NCBI GenBank assembly: GCA_030840805.1
Contig: JAVEDU010000102.1
Span: 1-57,832, forward strand
DNA: 57,832 bases
Direction of reading: 5' to 3'
From: Actinomycetota bacterium
GTDB lineage: Bacteria > Actinomycetota > Actinomycetes > Mycobacteriales > HKI-0501
The notes under the pieces were generated by a model. That model had not been told where the DNA came from. It saw nothing but the letters and a program-made list of their open reading frames with translations, and made no database searches. A program made the translations under genes and the position numbers. Below are positions 32,724 through 41,816 of the stretch, piece by piece; positions within the stretch are counted from its first letter, which is position 1; each line of letters opens with the position of its first letter.

Positions 32724-34043
32724 TCAGTCCGTGGCCAGGGCCTCCGCCAGCGGCGCGGCGGTCAGCTCGACCTGCCAGCGCCGGGCACCCGTCGCCGTCA
32801 ACGCGGCGCGCACGGTCTGGGTGTCCACGACCTCCGGGGGCTGCCACGCGAGGCGCCGGACCGAGTCGGGGACGATGAGGTTCTCCGCGGGGAGGTCGTG
32901 CTCGGCCGCGACCGCGGCGACGGCGGCCCGGGCCGCCGCGAGCCGCTTGGCCGCGACGGGATCGCGGTCCGACCACCGGTGCGCGGGCGGCGGACCGTCG
33001 CCGGGCGGGGACGTGAGGGGCAGGTCCCGGTCCGGCACCACGCGGGCCGCGTGCAGGGCCTCCAGCCACTGGTTCGCCAGCCGGCGGGTCGCCCGGCCGG
33101 AGAACACCGGCAGCGCCAGCAGCGACCTCTCGTCCTTCGGGTCCGCCTGGGCCGCCGCGATCACGGCCGAGTCGGGCAGCACCCGGCCCGGCGCCAGGTC
33201 ACGGCGGCGCGCGATCGCGTCCCGGGTCTCCCACAGGGCGCGGACCCGGGCGAGGCCGCGCGGCGACCGGACCTTGTGGATGCCCGACGTGCGACGCCAC
33301 GGGTCGACGCGCGGCGGCGGGGTCTCGCTGGCCGCCAGCGCGGCGAACTCCTCCATCGCCCAGCCGAGCTTGCCCTGCCGGTCCAGTTCCGCGGCGAGGG
33401 CATGCCGGAGCTCGACGAGCAGCTCGACGTCCAGCGCGGCGTAGGTGAGCCACGGCGCCGGCAGCGGCCGGGTGCTCCAGTCCGCCGCCGAATGGCCCTT
33501 CTCCAGGCTGTACCCGAGGACGCGTTCCACCATCGCCCCGAGACCGACGCGCTCGAACCCGGCCAGCCGTCCGGCCAGCTCCGTGTCGAACAGCAGGCGT
33601 GGACGCAGGCCCAGCTCGGCGAGGCAGGGGAGGTCCTGGCTGGCCGCGTGCAGCACCCACTCGGTGTCCGCGAGCACGCCGTCGAGCTCGCTCAGGTCGT
33701 CGAACGGCAGCGGGTCGACCAGCGCGGTGCCCGCACCGGCGCGGCGCAGCTGGATCAGGTACGCGCGCTGCCCGTACCGGTAGCCCGACGCCCGCTCGGC
33801 GTCCACGGCGACCGGGCCGGTACCCGCGGCGAACGCCTCGACCATGCGCCGGAGCGCGCCGGGGCTCTCGATCGGGGCGGGCGTCCCCTCGCGGGGCTCC
33901 AGGAGCGGGACCGGGCCGGGTACCGGTTCACCGGACACGTCGAGCTCGCCCGCCACGTCCGGTTCGCCCGCCACGGCAAGGTCGTGACCGGCGATGCTGT
34001 CCGCCGGTGGATCGTTCGCTCCGGTCGTCGCCAAGTGCTCCAC
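32724..34043 (-). CDS. Ribonuclease D-type 3'-5' exoribonuclease with HRDC domain
   Basis: A DEDD-family exonuclease processing RNA 3' ends, 439 residues. A low-complexity acidic/Pro-rich start precedes exonuclease motifs: VAVDAERASGYRYGQRAYLI (DxE), LLFDTELAGRLAG and YAALDVELLVELRHALA (Yx3D). An HRDC domain follows near WRRTSGIHKVRSPRGLARVR, and a second helical HRDC-like region ends the protein. GTG 34043 is fixed by TACCGT (34055-34050) six bases upstream, leaderless. In mycobacteria the orthologue also stands close to dxs and DUF3000. Confidence 0.94.
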   Translation of the reverse strand: MEHLATTGANDPPADSIAGHDLAVAGEPDVAGELDVSGEPVPGPVPLLEPREGTPAPIESPGALRRMVEAFAAGTGPVAVDAERASGYRYGQRAYLIQLRRAGAGTALVDPLPFDDLSELDGVLADTEWVLHAASQDLPCLAELGLRPRLLFDTELAGRLAGFERVGLGAMVERVLGYSLEKGHSAADWSTRPLPAPWLTYAALDVELLVELRHALAAELDRQGKLGWAMEEFAALAASETPPPRVDPWRRTSGIHKVRSPRGLARVRALWETRDAIARRRDLAPGRVLPDSAVIAAAQADPKDERSLLALPVFSGRATRRLANQWLEALHAARVVPDRDLPLTSPPGDGPPPAHRWSDRDPVAAKRLAAARAAVAAVAAEHDLPAENLIVPDSVRRLAWQPPEVVDTQTVRAALTATGARRWQVELTAAPLAEALATD

Positions 34044-34105
34044 ACCTCCACGGTACGGCGCTTTTCGTGACTCCCCCGGCAGGCTCGCCCGGGAGCCCGG
34101 CCCCG

Positions 34106-34117
34106 CCGTGATCACGG
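34106..34117. promoter_or_regulatory. 12-bp palindrome CCGTGATCACGG in a divergent gap
   Basis: A perfect palindrome lies between the divergent RNase D and protease genes. The half GATCACGG equals the outer arm of the hairpin at 32649. It may be an operator or a decayed hairpin element. TAGCGT near 34142 could be the -10 box of the protease gene. Confidence 0.4.
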
Positions 34118-34211
34118 ACAGTGGAGAAGGCCGTCCACCGCTAGCGTGTACCCGCGGCGGCGTACGGCCACGCTGCCGCGCCATTTTCCACGGGGAGAGG
34201 CTGGTCTGCCG

Positions 34212-35321
34212 ATGACAGACCCCGGTGAACGGCCTGCCGGACCGGTGTCCACCGCGCCGGTCCGGAACGGTACTCCGAGTCAAGGTGGGACCACTCAGGG
34301 TGACCTGTCGCGGGAGAGTCGCGGCCCCGTGCGGCCGGTGAGCGGGCCTCCGGACGCCGGCCGCCCGGTGAGCGGCATCCCCGGCAGCGCACGCCCGGTA
34401 AGCGGGCCTCCGGACGCCGGCCGCCCGGTGAGCGGCATCCCCGGCAGCGCACGCCCGGTGAGCACCGTGCCGCACTATGCCTCTCGGCTCCCGCCGGTGC
34501 CCGGCCCGGGGAACCGCGGTCGCCGCCTGCGCAATCTCGTCCCGCTCGTCGCGATCGGACTCCTCGTGCTCGCGCTGGTCGTGGCGGCGTCCGTGCAGGC
34601 CGTGGGCCTCGGCCGGCAGGGCGCCCGGCTGACGGAGCAGGAACGGACCCTCGCCGCCAGCCGCGCCGAGGTCCGCCGGGCCCAGCAGGACATCCGTGCC
34701 CTCCAGCGCCGCGCCGAGACCCTGGAGGCGCGGACCCGGGGCTCGATCGACGCGGCCCGGGTCGCCCAGCAGGTGCTGCCGTCCGTCTTCCGGGTCAGCG
34801 CCGGTGACGCCACCGGCAGCGCGTTCGCGTTCGGGGCACGTCCGGCCGAGGGCGGGACCACGCTGATCACGAACTTCCACGTGGTGGCCGACGTGGTGGC
34901 CGCGGGCGGCTCCGAGGTCACGATCCAGCGCGGCAAGACCACGTACCGGGCCCGGATCGGCGACACGGACCGCGACCGCGACCTCGCCGTACTGGAGACC
35001 GACGCGGTGTTCCGGCCGTTGACGGCGGCCGCCCACCAGGTGCGGGCGGGATCCCCGGTCGTGGTCGTCGGCTCGCCGCTCGGGCTGGCGGACTCGGTCA
35101 CGGCCGGCGTGGTCAGCGCCCTGCGGCCGCGGCCGAACGGGAGCAAGGACCAGTTCATCCAGTTCGACGCCCCGATCAGCCCCGGCAACTCCGGCGGGCC
35201 GCTGGTGGACGCGCAGGGCGAGGTCGTCGGGGTGGCGCAGGCGAAGCTCGTCCAGGAGGGCGTGGAGGGGATCTCCATCGCCATCCCCATCTCGGAGGCG
35301 TGTGACCTCGTCACCTGCTGA
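34212..35321 (+). CDS. Membrane-anchored S1C (HtrA/DegP-like) trypsin-type serine protease without PDZ domain
   Basis: A 369-residue bitopic protein. Residues 1-100 are disordered and Pro/Gly/Ser-rich with a 20-residue repeat; a membrane helix follows (LVPLVAIGLLVLALVVAASV), then a coiled-coil stretch (EVRRAQQDIRALQRRAETLE), then an external trypsin-like domain. The triad is visible as His in LITNFHVVADV, Asp in DRDRDLAVLE and Ser in PISPGNSGGPLVD. No PDZ domain follows, unlike classical HtrA. ATG 34212 lies about 12 bases after GGGGAGAGG. It may cleave damaged or signalling proteins outside the membrane; its neighbour shares its layout. Confidence 0.9.
   Translation: MTDPGERPAGPVSTAPVRNGTPSQGGTTQGDLSRESRGPVRPVSGPPDAGRPVSGIPGSARPVSGPPDAGRPVSGIPGSARPVSTVPHYASRLPPVPGPGNRGRRLRNLVPLVAIGLLVLALVVAASVQAVGLGRQGARLTEQERTLAASRAEVRRAQQDIRALQRRAETLEARTRGSIDAARVAQQVLPSVFRVSAGDATGSAFAFGARPAEGGTTLITNFHVVADVVAAGGSEVTIQRGKTTYRARIGDTDRDRDLAVLETDAVFRPLTAAAHQVRAGSPVVVVGSPLGLADSVTAGVVSALRPRPNGSKDQFIQFDAPISPGNSGGPLVDAQGEVVGVAQAKLVQEGVEGISIAIPISEACDLVTC
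34332..34451 (+). repeat. Two 60-bp tandem repeats in the protease N-terminal tail
   Basis: Units 34332-34391 and 34392-34451 differ at only two of 60 bases. Each encodes 20 residues made of two 10-residue halves starting R-P-V-S-G (RPVSGPPDAG, RPVSGIPGSA). A further RPVS follows. In-frame copy change would lengthen or shorten the cytoplasmic tail. Confidence 0.92.
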
Positions 35322-35374
35322 TCCGCCCGTCCCGCCACGACTCTTGCCGCGCTCCCCCCAATCGAGGAGGCTCC

Positions 35375-36097
35375 ATGTCCGACCCCGGTGACGGCGCTCC
35401 GGGCCCCCGGGCCTCGCTGCCTGCGCTGCCGTTCGGACAGCAGGCCACCGAGCCGCTCCCGGCCGGTGTGGGGCGTGACCCCGTACCGGTACCGGCGGCG
35501 GACGAGGTGACCGAGCCGGTCGAGACGCCCCTGCACCACCAGACGAGGGCGCTGCCGTCGGTGCCGCCGCCCGCGTTCGGGCCCGAGTGGGGCGCCCTCG
35601 GCGTCGAGCTTCCGACGGTGGCCGCCGAGAGCCCGGCCGGGATCCGCGCCGCGGCGCGTGGATGGCGTCGTCTCCCGTACCTCCCGGCCCTCGCCGCCGG
35701 GACGGCGCTCCTGCTGGTGGTCGCGGTCGTCCTCGCCGCGCTGCTCGTGACGGCGACGGGGGAGCGCGACCGCGCCCGCGCCGAGGCGGTTGCGTCCCGG
35801 CAGGACGCCGATGCCCGGGCGCGGGAGCTGGCGGCGTCGCGGACCGAGGCCACCCGCCTGCGGCGCGACCTCACCCGCGCCCGCGCGGACCTCGCGGCGA
35901 CGAGGGAACAGCTCACCGGAGCGCAGTCGCGGCTGGGCAGCACCGAGGCCGACAAGCAGGTGATCTCGCACTGCCTGGGGCTCATTCTCCAGTTCTTCGA
36001 CGCGGCGGGCGCCGGTGACGGCGAGAAGGCGCGTCAGGCCCTGGTCGACGCCGACAAGCCGTGCGAGGCCGCCGACGCCGTCGCGAATCCCGCGTAG
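35375..36097 (+). CDS. Bitopic coiled-coil protein of unknown function
   Basis: A 240-residue protein with no recognised family. Residues 1-95 are Pro-rich and probably disordered; a membrane helix follows (LPALAAGTALLLVVAVVLAA), then an external coiled coil (TRLRRDLTRARADLAATREQ) and a small C-terminal part with two Cys (ISHCLGLILQFFDAAG and KPCEAADAV). The order tail-helix-coiled coil mirrors the protease just upstream, and both start with a D-P-G motif. ATG 35375 has GAGGAGG seven bases upstream. The 53-base gap suggests one operon. Confidence 0.82.
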   Translation: MSDPGDGAPGPRASLPALPFGQQATEPLPAGVGRDPVPVPAADEVTEPVETPLHHQTRALPSVPPPAFGPEWGALGVELPTVAAESPAGIRAAARGWRRLPYLPALAAGTALLLVVAVVLAALLVTATGERDRARAEAVASRQDADARARELAASRTEATRLRRDLTRARADLAATREQLTGAQSRLGSTEADKQVISHCLGLILQFFDAAGAGDGEKARQALVDADKPCEAADAVANPA

Positions 36098-36109
36098 ACG
36101 ACGAGCGGT

Positions 36110-36137
36110 GCCCCGTCCCGGTCAGCGGAACGGGGGC
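36110..36137 (+). terminator. Hairpin downstream of the coiled-coil gene
   Basis: GCCCCGT-C-CCG (36110-36120) pairs with CGG-A-ACGGGGGC (36126-36137) across a five-base loop with one opposed mismatch, 12 bases after the stop of the coiled-coil gene. A GC-rich terminator is the simplest reading. Confidence 0.5.
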
Positions 36138-36330
36138 TCCGGCATGGTGCGTGGCACCCTCGGGGAGGTCGAACGAGATCTTGCCCGGCACCGCGTCGAC
36201 GCAGAGCTGCCCGGCGTGACGGCGCACCGGAAGTTCCCGTCCCGGCCGGTGTGCCGCCGCCGATCGGGGCGGCGGGCTTGCCGCTGGTCTTGTCGACGCA
36301 CGTCGCCACCGCGTTCGCGCCGCCCCGCTT
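36122..36330 (-). pseudogene. Possible decayed remnant of a small exported protein
   Basis: In the 267-base gap before the LuxR-type regulator, protein-like stretches occur on the minus strand in different frames: ANAVATCVDKTSGKPAAPIG in one, then GQLCVDAVPGKISFDLPEG in another, with NFRCAVTPG in the third. No single frame has a start, ribosome site and plausible end. This looks like a frameshifted remnant, with Cys spacing suggesting a disulphide-bonded protein. I cannot name a family, and chance is not excluded. Confidence 0.3.
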
Positions 36331-36364
36331 CGTCAGCGGCCGCGTGACGCCGGGGGAGGGTGGA

Positions 36365-37054
36365 TCAGGTGATGACGCCGGCCCGCATCGCGACGGCGAC
36401 CATCTCGGCGCGGTCGCCGGTGCCGAGCTTGCGGGCGATCCGGGCCAGGTGGCTCTTCACGGTGAGCGCGGACAGCTGGAGGTCGTCGCCGATCTCCTTG
36501 TTGGACTGACCCTCGGCCACGAGGCGGAGGACCTCCACCTCGCGGAGCGACAGGTCGGTCACGCCGCTGTCCAGTGAGCCACCGCGGATCCCGGCCTTCA
36601 GCACGCGGGCCACCGACGGGTCCGCGTACACGCCGCCGCCGAGGACCCGGCGGACGCCCGCGTCGACGGACCTGCCCGCGGTGCCCTTCAGGAGATAGCC
36701 GTCCGCGCCCGCGACGAACGCGGCCCGGACGGAGAAGGCGTCGTCGTTCGCGGTCAGCACGACCAGGTGCCGCCAGCCGTTCGCCCGCAGCTCGGCGAGC
36801 AGGTCCAGCCCGCTGCCGTCGGGGAGCGCCAGGTCCAGGACACACAGCTCGCGCGGACCGGCGAGGCGCGCCCGGGTCCGGGCCTCGGCGGCGCTGGCCG
36901 CCTCGACCACCTGGCGCGCACCGAGGGTGGCGAGCCGGGCCACGAGGGACTGCCGGACGACGGGATGCGGATCCACCACCATCGCGGTGAAACCGTGGTT
37001 CGCCGCGGGCGCCGCGGTCATCCGCGCGTCCACGTGCTCTATACCCGCCGTCAC
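36365..37054 (-). CDS. NarL/LuxR-type response regulator
   Basis: A 229-residue regulator: receiver with AMVVDPHPVVRQSLVARLA, phosphoacceptor in LCVLDLALPDGSGLDLL and Lys in ADGYLLKGTAG, then a LuxR helix-turn-helix LSLREVEVLRLVAEGQSNKE and ALTVKSHLARIARKLG. The usual DD acidic pair of the receiver is D-P here, so Mg2+ binding may be altered. No sensor kinase adjoins, so it is an orphan regulator or is served by a distant kinase. GTG 37054 has GGGGAGGG five bases upstream. Confidence 0.92.
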   Translation of the reverse strand: MTAGIEHVDARMTAAPAANHGFTAMVVDPHPVVRQSLVARLATLGARQVVEAASAAEARTRARLAGPRELCVLDLALPDGSGLDLLAELRANGWRHLVVLTANDDAFSVRAAFVAGADGYLLKGTAGRSVDAGVRRVLGGGVYADPSVARVLKAGIRGGSLDSGVTDLSLREVEVLRLVAEGQSNKEIGDDLQLSALTVKSHLARIARKLGTGDRAEMVAVAMRAGVIT

Positions 37055-37138
37055 ATCACCCTCCCCGCCGAGCTCCGAACTTCTCCTCTGTCGTCTCGGC
37101 GGAAGACCGGCCTTCCTGAAGCTCTGGCGCGACGCGAG

Positions 37139-37702
37139 TCAGGAACGCCGGCTCGCTGCGAGGACGGTGATGCCGGGCGGGGGCAGGCCGGCGGTCGACG
37201 CGAGCAGGGTGCACCAGGCCTCGAGATGCGGTGCCAGCTGGTCGTCCAGCGGGGTCCACGAGGCGCGCAGCTCCACATCGGACGTGTCGGGCGGGCCGGC
37301 GAGATCGCCGAACCGGGTCGAGGTCGTCTGGGTGACCGTCCCGCCGGCGGCGGTGTACCGCGCGCCGTGTCCGGTGAGGGCGTCGACGAGCCAGCTCCAG
37401 CCGACCGGGGCGAGCATCGGGTCGCCGGCCATCTCCGGTTCGAGCTCGGCGGTGACGAAGGTGACGATCCGCAGCGTGCCGTCCCAGGCGTCCTGGCCGG
37501 CCGGGTCGTGCAGCAGCACGAGACGGCCGGTCGCAACGTCGTCGTCACCGCGCAGGACGCTGGCGCCGAGCGCGAACGAGTACGGAGCCAGACGCTGGGG
37601 CGGCGGGATCTCCTCCAGCAGGATGTCGTTGCGCACCCGGACCGACCGCAGCGACGCGACAGCGCGCGCAAAGGTCTCCGGAACGCCGGTGGGCTCCGCC
37701 AT
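37139..37702 (-). CDS. DUF3000 domain-containing protein
   Basis: A 187-residue soluble protein of an actinobacterial family of unknown function, conserved between RNase D and hemE. Core stretches are FARAVASLRSVRVRNDILLE, PPQRLAPYSFALGASVL, GRLVLLHDPAGQDAWDGTLR, FVTAELEPEMAGDPMLAPVG and WSWLVDAL. ATG 37702 is fixed by TACGCT (37714-37709) six bases upstream, a leaderless start; the gene is divergent from hemE with 119 bases between. Confidence 0.93.
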   Translation of the reverse strand: MAEPTGVPETFARAVASLRSVRVRNDILLEEIPPPQRLAPYSFALGASVLRGDDDVATGRLVLLHDPAGQDAWDGTLRIVTFVTAELEPEMAGDPMLAPVGWSWLVDALTGHGARYTAAGGTVTQTTSTRFGDLAGPPDTSDVELRASWTPLDDQLAPHLEAWCTLLASTAGLPPPGITVLAASRRS

Positions 37703-37821
37703 GACAGCAGCGTAGGGCGCGGATCGGGGGATGCCGGTGCGGCGCGCCGCACCGATCCCGACGTGAAGTGCCCGCGCCGCGGCGCGGGCACGCGGCCGAG
37801 ACATGCGAGGATTGACCCACC

Positions 37822-38868
37822 ATGAGTGCCCCCGTCGAGTCGCCCGCCGAGTCCACGTTCCTCCGTGCCTGCCGGGGGGAACCGGTCCCGCACACCCCCG
37901 TGTGGTTCATGCGCCAGGCGGGCCGTTCGCTGCCGGAGTACCGCGCCGTCCGCGAGGGCGTCGGGATGCTGGAGTCGTGCCGGCGGCCCGATCTCGTCAC
38001 CGAGATCACGCTGCAGCCGGTGCGCCGGCACGGGGTGGACGCGGCGATCTTCTTCTCCGACATCGTGGTGCCGCTCCTCGCGACGGGCATCGACCTCGAC
38101 ATCGTGCCGGGCGTCGGCCCGGTCGTCGCGGAGCCGATCCGCACGGCGGCGGACGTGGACCGGCTGCGCCCGCTCGACCCGTCGGACGTCTCGTATGTCA
38201 CCGAGGCCGTCGGCAACCTCGTGCGGGAGCTCGGGCCGACGCCGTTGATCGGGTTCGCCGGCGCGCCGTTCACGCTCGCGAGCTATCTGGTCGAGGGCGG
38301 CCCGAGCCGGAACCACCTCAGGACCAAGGCACTGATGCTGTCCGAGCCGTCGACGTGGCACGCGCTGTGCGCGCGGCTGGCGGCGATCACGACCGAGTTC
38401 CTGCGCGTCCAGGTGCGGGCCGGGGCGTCGGCGATCCAGCTGTTCGACTCGTGGGCCGGGGCGCTGTCCGAGGCCGACTACCGGCGGTACGTCCTGCCGC
38501 ACAGCACCGCGGTGCTCGCGGCGCTGGCCGAGACCGGCGTGCCGAAGATCCACTTCGGGGTCGGGACGGGTGAGCTGCTCGGCGCGATGGACGATGCCGG
38601 CGCCGATGTCGTCGGTGTCGACTGGCGCGTGCCCCTCGACGTCGCCGCGGGCCGGGTCGGGCCCCGCACCGCACTGCAGGGCAACCTCGACCCGGCGGTG
38701 CTCTTCGCGGGCGACGCGGTGCTCGAGCAGGAGGTGGCCCGGGTGCTGCGGGAGGGCAAGGCCGCGGCGGGGCACGTCTTCAACCTCGGCCACGGCGTGC
38801 TGCCGGAGACCGACCCCGACGTGCTCACCCGGGTGGTCGAGCTGGTGCACGCCGGCTCGGCGCGCTGA
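37822..38868 (+). CDS. hemE: Uroporphyrinogen decarboxylase
   Basis: Removes four carboxylates from uroporphyrinogen III to give coproporphyrinogen III in haem synthesis. The 348-residue protein has [19 protein letters not shown] near residue 27, the catalytic Asp in [58 protein letters not shown] and [14 protein letters not shown], all canonical. ATG 37822 is in the normal position. The hemY gene begins five bases after the stop, forming a hemE-hemY-hemQ operon. Confidence 0.97.
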   Translation: MSAPVESPAESTFLRACRGEPVPHTPVWFMRQAGRSLPEYRAVREGVGMLESCRRPDLVTEITLQPVRRHGVDAAIFFSDIVVPLLATGIDLDIVPGVGPVVAEPIRTAADVDRLRPLDPSDVSYVTEAVGNLVRELGPTPLIGFAGAPFTLASYLVEGGPSRNHLRTKALMLSEPSTWHALCARLAAITTEFLRVQVRAGASAIQLFDSWAGALSEADYRRYVLPHSTAVLAALAETGVPKIHFGVGTGELLGAMDDAGADVVGVDWRVPLDVAAGRVGPRTALQGNLDPAVLFAGDAVLEQEVARVLREGKAAAGHVFNLGHGVLPETDPDVLTRVVELVHAGSAR

Positions 38869-38873
38869 CCTCG

Positions 38874-40262
38874 ATGGCCGGCCACGTCGTCGTGGTCGGC
38901 GGCGGGGTGACCGGCCTCGCCGCGGCCCTCGCCGTCCGGGCCGGCGCCCCGCCCGGTACGCGGGTCACCGTGGTCGAGCAGTCGCCGCGGATCGGCGGGA
39001 AGCTCCACACCGGCGAGATCGCGGGACTGACCACCGAACTGGGCGCGGAGACGTTCCTCGTGCGCACCCCGGAGGTCGTCGAGCTGGCCCGCTCGGTGGG
39101 ACTCGAGCTGGTCCACCCCGCGGTCGCGTCGGCGTCCCTCCTGGTGGACGGTGCGCTGCGTCCGCTGCCCGCGGGCACGTTGCTCGGCGTACCGACCGAT
39201 CCGGACGCCGTCGAGGCGACCGGCGTCCTGCCACCGGAGGCGATCGCGCGGCTGCGGGCCGAACCCGACGATCCCGGCGTTCCGCTCGGCGAGGACGACA
39301 TCGCGGTCGGCGCGCTGCTGCGGCCCCGGCTCGGGGACGCGGTGGTCGACCGACTGGTGGACCCGCTCCTCGGTGGGGTGTACGCCGGGCGGGCGGACGC
39401 GCTGTCCCTGGACGTGACCGTGCCGGCGCTCGCCGCGGCGGCCCGGCGGACCTTCTCCGTGGTGCGGGCGGCGCAGGCGGCACGGGCCGCGGCCCCGGTG
39501 GCGAGCGGACCGGTGTTCGGCTCGGTGCCCGGCGGGCTGTCCCGGCTGGTGGACGCCGTCGCCGCGGCGGGCGGCGCGGAGTTCCGCCTCGGGGTGCCGG
39601 TCCGCGAGCTGCGCCGGTCGGCCACCGGCTGGCGCCTCGTGCTGGGCTCGGCCCGCGACCCCGAGGTGCTGGACGCGGATGCGGTCGTGCTCGCCGTCCC
39701 GGCCTCGCCCGCCGCCCGGCTCCTCGGCGACGTGTCGCCGGCGGCGGCCGCGGAGGTCGGGGTGCTGGACTACGCGAGCGTCGGCCTGGTCACGCTCGCG
39801 CTCCCGGAGACCGCGTTGCCGGCGGGCAGCGGCCTCCTCGTCCCGGCGACGGAGGGGCTGACGGTCAAGGCGGTCACGTTCCTCAGCCAGAAGTGGGGGA
39901 CGACCGGCCACGTCGTGCGGGCATCGGTCGGGCGATACGGCGAGGAGGCGGTCCTCCAGCGTTCCGACGAGGAACTGGTGGCGGCCGTGACGGCCGATCT
40001 CGCCCGGATCCTCGGCGCACCCGTGCACCCGGTGGACGCGCGGGTGACGCGGTGGGGCGGTGCGCTGCCGCAGTACGCCCCGGGGCACCTGGGCCGGGTA
40101 CGCCGGGCCCGCGCGGCGCTCGGGGAGCACCGCACGCTCGCGCTGGCGGGGGCGGCCTACGACGGCGTGGGCATCCCGGCCTGTGTGAGGTCGGGCACGG
40201 CGGCCGGTACCCGGGTAGGGCAAGCCCTCCGGGCGGGGGCAGAATCGGCGCATGGCCGATGA
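38874..40262 (+). CDS. hemY: Coproporphyrinogen III oxidase, HemY/CgoX type
   Basis: An FAD enzyme of 462 residues. The dinucleotide-binding start is [19 protein letters not shown], followed by [58 protein letters not shown] and [18 protein letters not shown]; the C-terminal FAD motif contains [19 protein letters not shown]. In Gram-positive bacteria this family oxidises coproporphyrinogen III to coproporphyrin III, and the hemQ neighbour supports that route over protoporphyrinogen oxidation. ATG 38874 follows hemE by five bases; the end overlaps hemQ by 11 bases. Confidence 0.95.
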   Translation: MAGHVVVVGGGVTGLAAALAVRAGAPPGTRVTVVEQSPRIGGKLHTGEIAGLTTELGAETFLVRTPEVVELARSVGLELVHPAVASASLLVDGALRPLPAGTLLGVPTDPDAVEATGVLPPEAIARLRAEPDDPGVPLGEDDIAVGALLRPRLGDAVVDRLVDPLLGGVYAGRADALSLDVTVPALAAAARRTFSVVRAAQAARAAAPVASGPVFGSVPGGLSRLVDAVAAAGGAEFRLGVPVRELRRSATGWRLVLGSARDPEVLDADAVVLAVPASPAARLLGDVSPAAAAEVGVLDYASVGLVTLALPETALPAGSGLLVPATEGLTVKAVTFLSQKWGTTGHVVRASVGRYGEEAVLQRSDEELVAAVTADLARILGAPVHPVDARVTRWGGALPQYAPGHLGRVRRARAALGEHRTLALAGAAYDGVGIPACVRSGTAAGTRVGQALRAGAESAHGR

Positions 40263-40956
40263 CCCCACCCACGCTGCCCGTATCCGTGAGCTGAACGCGA
40301 CCGTCCGGTACACGATGTGGTCGGTGTTCCGCGCCGACGGGCCGCTGCCCGCCGACCGGGCCGGGATGGTGACCGAGGTCGAGGACCTGCTCGGCCAGCT
40401 CGCCGCCAAGGATGTCGTGGTGCGCGGGCTGTACGACGTCTCCGGTCTCCGGGCCGACGCCGACCTGATGGTCTGGTGGCACGCGTCCACCGCCGACGAG
40501 CTGCAAGAGGCCTACGGCCGGCTGCGCCGCACCGAGCTCGGCCGCCACCTCGTGCCGGTCTGGTCCCAGGCCGCCCTGCACCGGCCGGCCGAGTTCAACA
40601 AGAGCCACCTGCCGGCGTTCATTGCCGACGAGGAGGCGCGGGCGTACGTGTGCGTGTACCCGTTCGTGCGCTCCTACGAGTGGTACCTGCTGCCCGACGA
40701 CGAGCGCCGGGCGATGCTGGCCGAGCACGGCAAGTTGGCACGCGGGTTCCCCGACGTCCGGGCGAACACGGTCGCGTCGTTCGCGCTCGGCGACTACGAG
40801 TGGATGCTCGCGTTCGAGGCCGACGAGCTGCACCGGATCGTCGACCTGATGCGCGAGCTGCGGGCGTCGACCGCGCGGCGGCACGTGCGCGAGGAGGTTC
40901 CGTTCTACACGGGCCGCCGCAAGCCCGCCGCCGAGCTCATCGCGTCCCTGCCGTAG
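40252..40956 (+). CDS. hemQ: Coproheme decarboxylase (HemQ, chlorite-dismutase-like)
   Basis: Converts iron-coproporphyrin III to haem b with hydrogen peroxide, the last step of the coproporphyrin-dependent pathway. The 234-residue protein shows [71 protein letters not shown] (Tyr important in actinobacterial HemQ), [20 protein letters not shown] and [15 protein letters not shown] 40252 overlaps hemY by 11 bases, so expression is coupled. Ferrochelatase is not in the window. Confidence 0.96.
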   Translation: MADDPTHAARIRELNATVRYTMWSVFRADGPLPADRAGMVTEVEDLLGQLAAKDVVVRGLYDVSGLRADADLMVWWHASTADELQEAYGRLRRTELGRHLVPVWSQAALHRPAEFNKSHLPAFIADEEARAYVCVYPFVRSYEWYLLPDDERRAMLAEHGKLARGFPDVRANTVASFALGDYEWMLAFEADELHRIVDLMRELRASTARRHVREEVPFYTGRRKPAAELIASLP

Positions 40957-40974
40957 CCCGGCTCCTCCGCCTGC

Positions 40975-41397
40975 TCAGCCGCCGTACCGCATCGGCGTGT
41001 GCGGGATGCCGTCGTCCAGGAACTCCGGGGCGGACACGACGAAGCCGAACTTCCGGTACCACCCGGTGAGGTGGGTCTGGGCGTTCAGCGTCACCGGGCG
41101 CCCGCGCACCTTGCCGAGCGCCTCCCGGACGAGCCCGGCCGCGAGGCCCCGGCCCCGCGCGTCGGCCCGGGTGCACACCCGGCCGATCCGGACGCTGCCG
41201 TCCGGGTCGTCCAGGATCCGCAGGTACGCGGCCGGGCCGGCCTCGTCCGAGGTCCACAGGTGCAGCGTGCCCGGCGCGAGGTCCGCGCCGTCCAGTTCGG
41301 GGTACGGGCACCGCTGCTCGACCACGAACACGTCCACGCGCAACCGCAGCAGCGCGTACAGCGTCGCCGCGTCCAGGTCGGAGGACCGGGCGATCAC
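40975..41397 (-). CDS. GNAT-family N-acetyltransferase, ElaA-like
   Basis: A 140-residue acetyltransferase. The ElaA-type N-terminus LDAATLYALLRLRVDVFVVE and QRCPYPELDGADL is clear; the acetyl-CoA loop is RIGRVCTRADARGRGLAAGL (R/Q-x-x-G-x-G/A), followed by LNAQTHLTGWYRKFGFVVSA and FLDDGIPHTPMR. Substrate unknown. GTG 41397 overlaps the msrB stop as GTGA, so it is co-translated with methionine sulfoxide reductase; this hints at a role in repair or stress but does not prove it. Confidence 0.92.
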   Translation of the reverse strand: MIARSSDLDAATLYALLRLRVDVFVVEQRCPYPELDGADLAPGTLHLWTSDEAGPAAYLRILDDPDGSVRIGRVCTRADARGRGLAAGLVREALGKVRGRPVTLNAQTHLTGWYRKFGFVVSAPEFLDDGIPHTPMRYGG

Positions 41398-41798
41398 GCC
41401 TTCGGTTCGAGGGCGAGCGAGATCGAGTTGATGCAGTACCGGTCGTCGGTCGGCGTGGGGTAGCCCTCGCCGCTGAACACGTGGCCCAGGTGGGAGTCGC
41501 ACCGTCCGCACCGGACCTCGGTCCGCGCCATCCCGAGCGAACGGTCCTCGATCAGCACCACGTTCTCGGCGTCGCTCGGGCCGTAGAAGCTCGGCCAGCC
41601 GCAGTGCGACTCGAACTTGGTGTCGCTGCGGAACAGCTCGGCGCCGCACGCTCGGCAGCTGTACACGCCCTCGGTCGTGGTGTTCTCGTACTCGCCCGTC
41701 CCGGGGCGTTCGGTACCGCCCTGGCGGAGCACCTGGTATTCGGCGGGGGAGAGCTGCGCCCGCCACTCCTCTTCGGACTTCGTCACCTTCGGCTGCAT
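41394..41798 (-). CDS. msrB: Peptide-methionine (R)-S-oxide reductase
   Basis: Reduces methionine-R-sulfoxide in oxidised proteins. The 134-residue enzyme has zinc CxxC pairs in YSCRACGAELF and VRCGRCDSHLGHVF, the substrate region SHCGWPSFYGP and the catalytic Cys in DRYCINSISLAL. ATG 41798 is fixed by TACCGT (41810-41805) six bases upstream, so the mRNA is leaderless. The gene is followed directly by the overlapping GNAT gene. Confidence 0.97.
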   Translation of the reverse strand: MQPKVTKSEEEWRAQLSPAEYQVLRQGGTERPGTGEYENTTTEGVYSCRACGAELFRSDTKFESHCGWPSFYGPSDAENVVLIEDRSLGMARTEVRCGRCDSHLGHVFSGEGYPTPTDDRYCINSISLALEPKA

Positions 41799-41816
41799 AC
41801 CGACACGGTACGTCGG

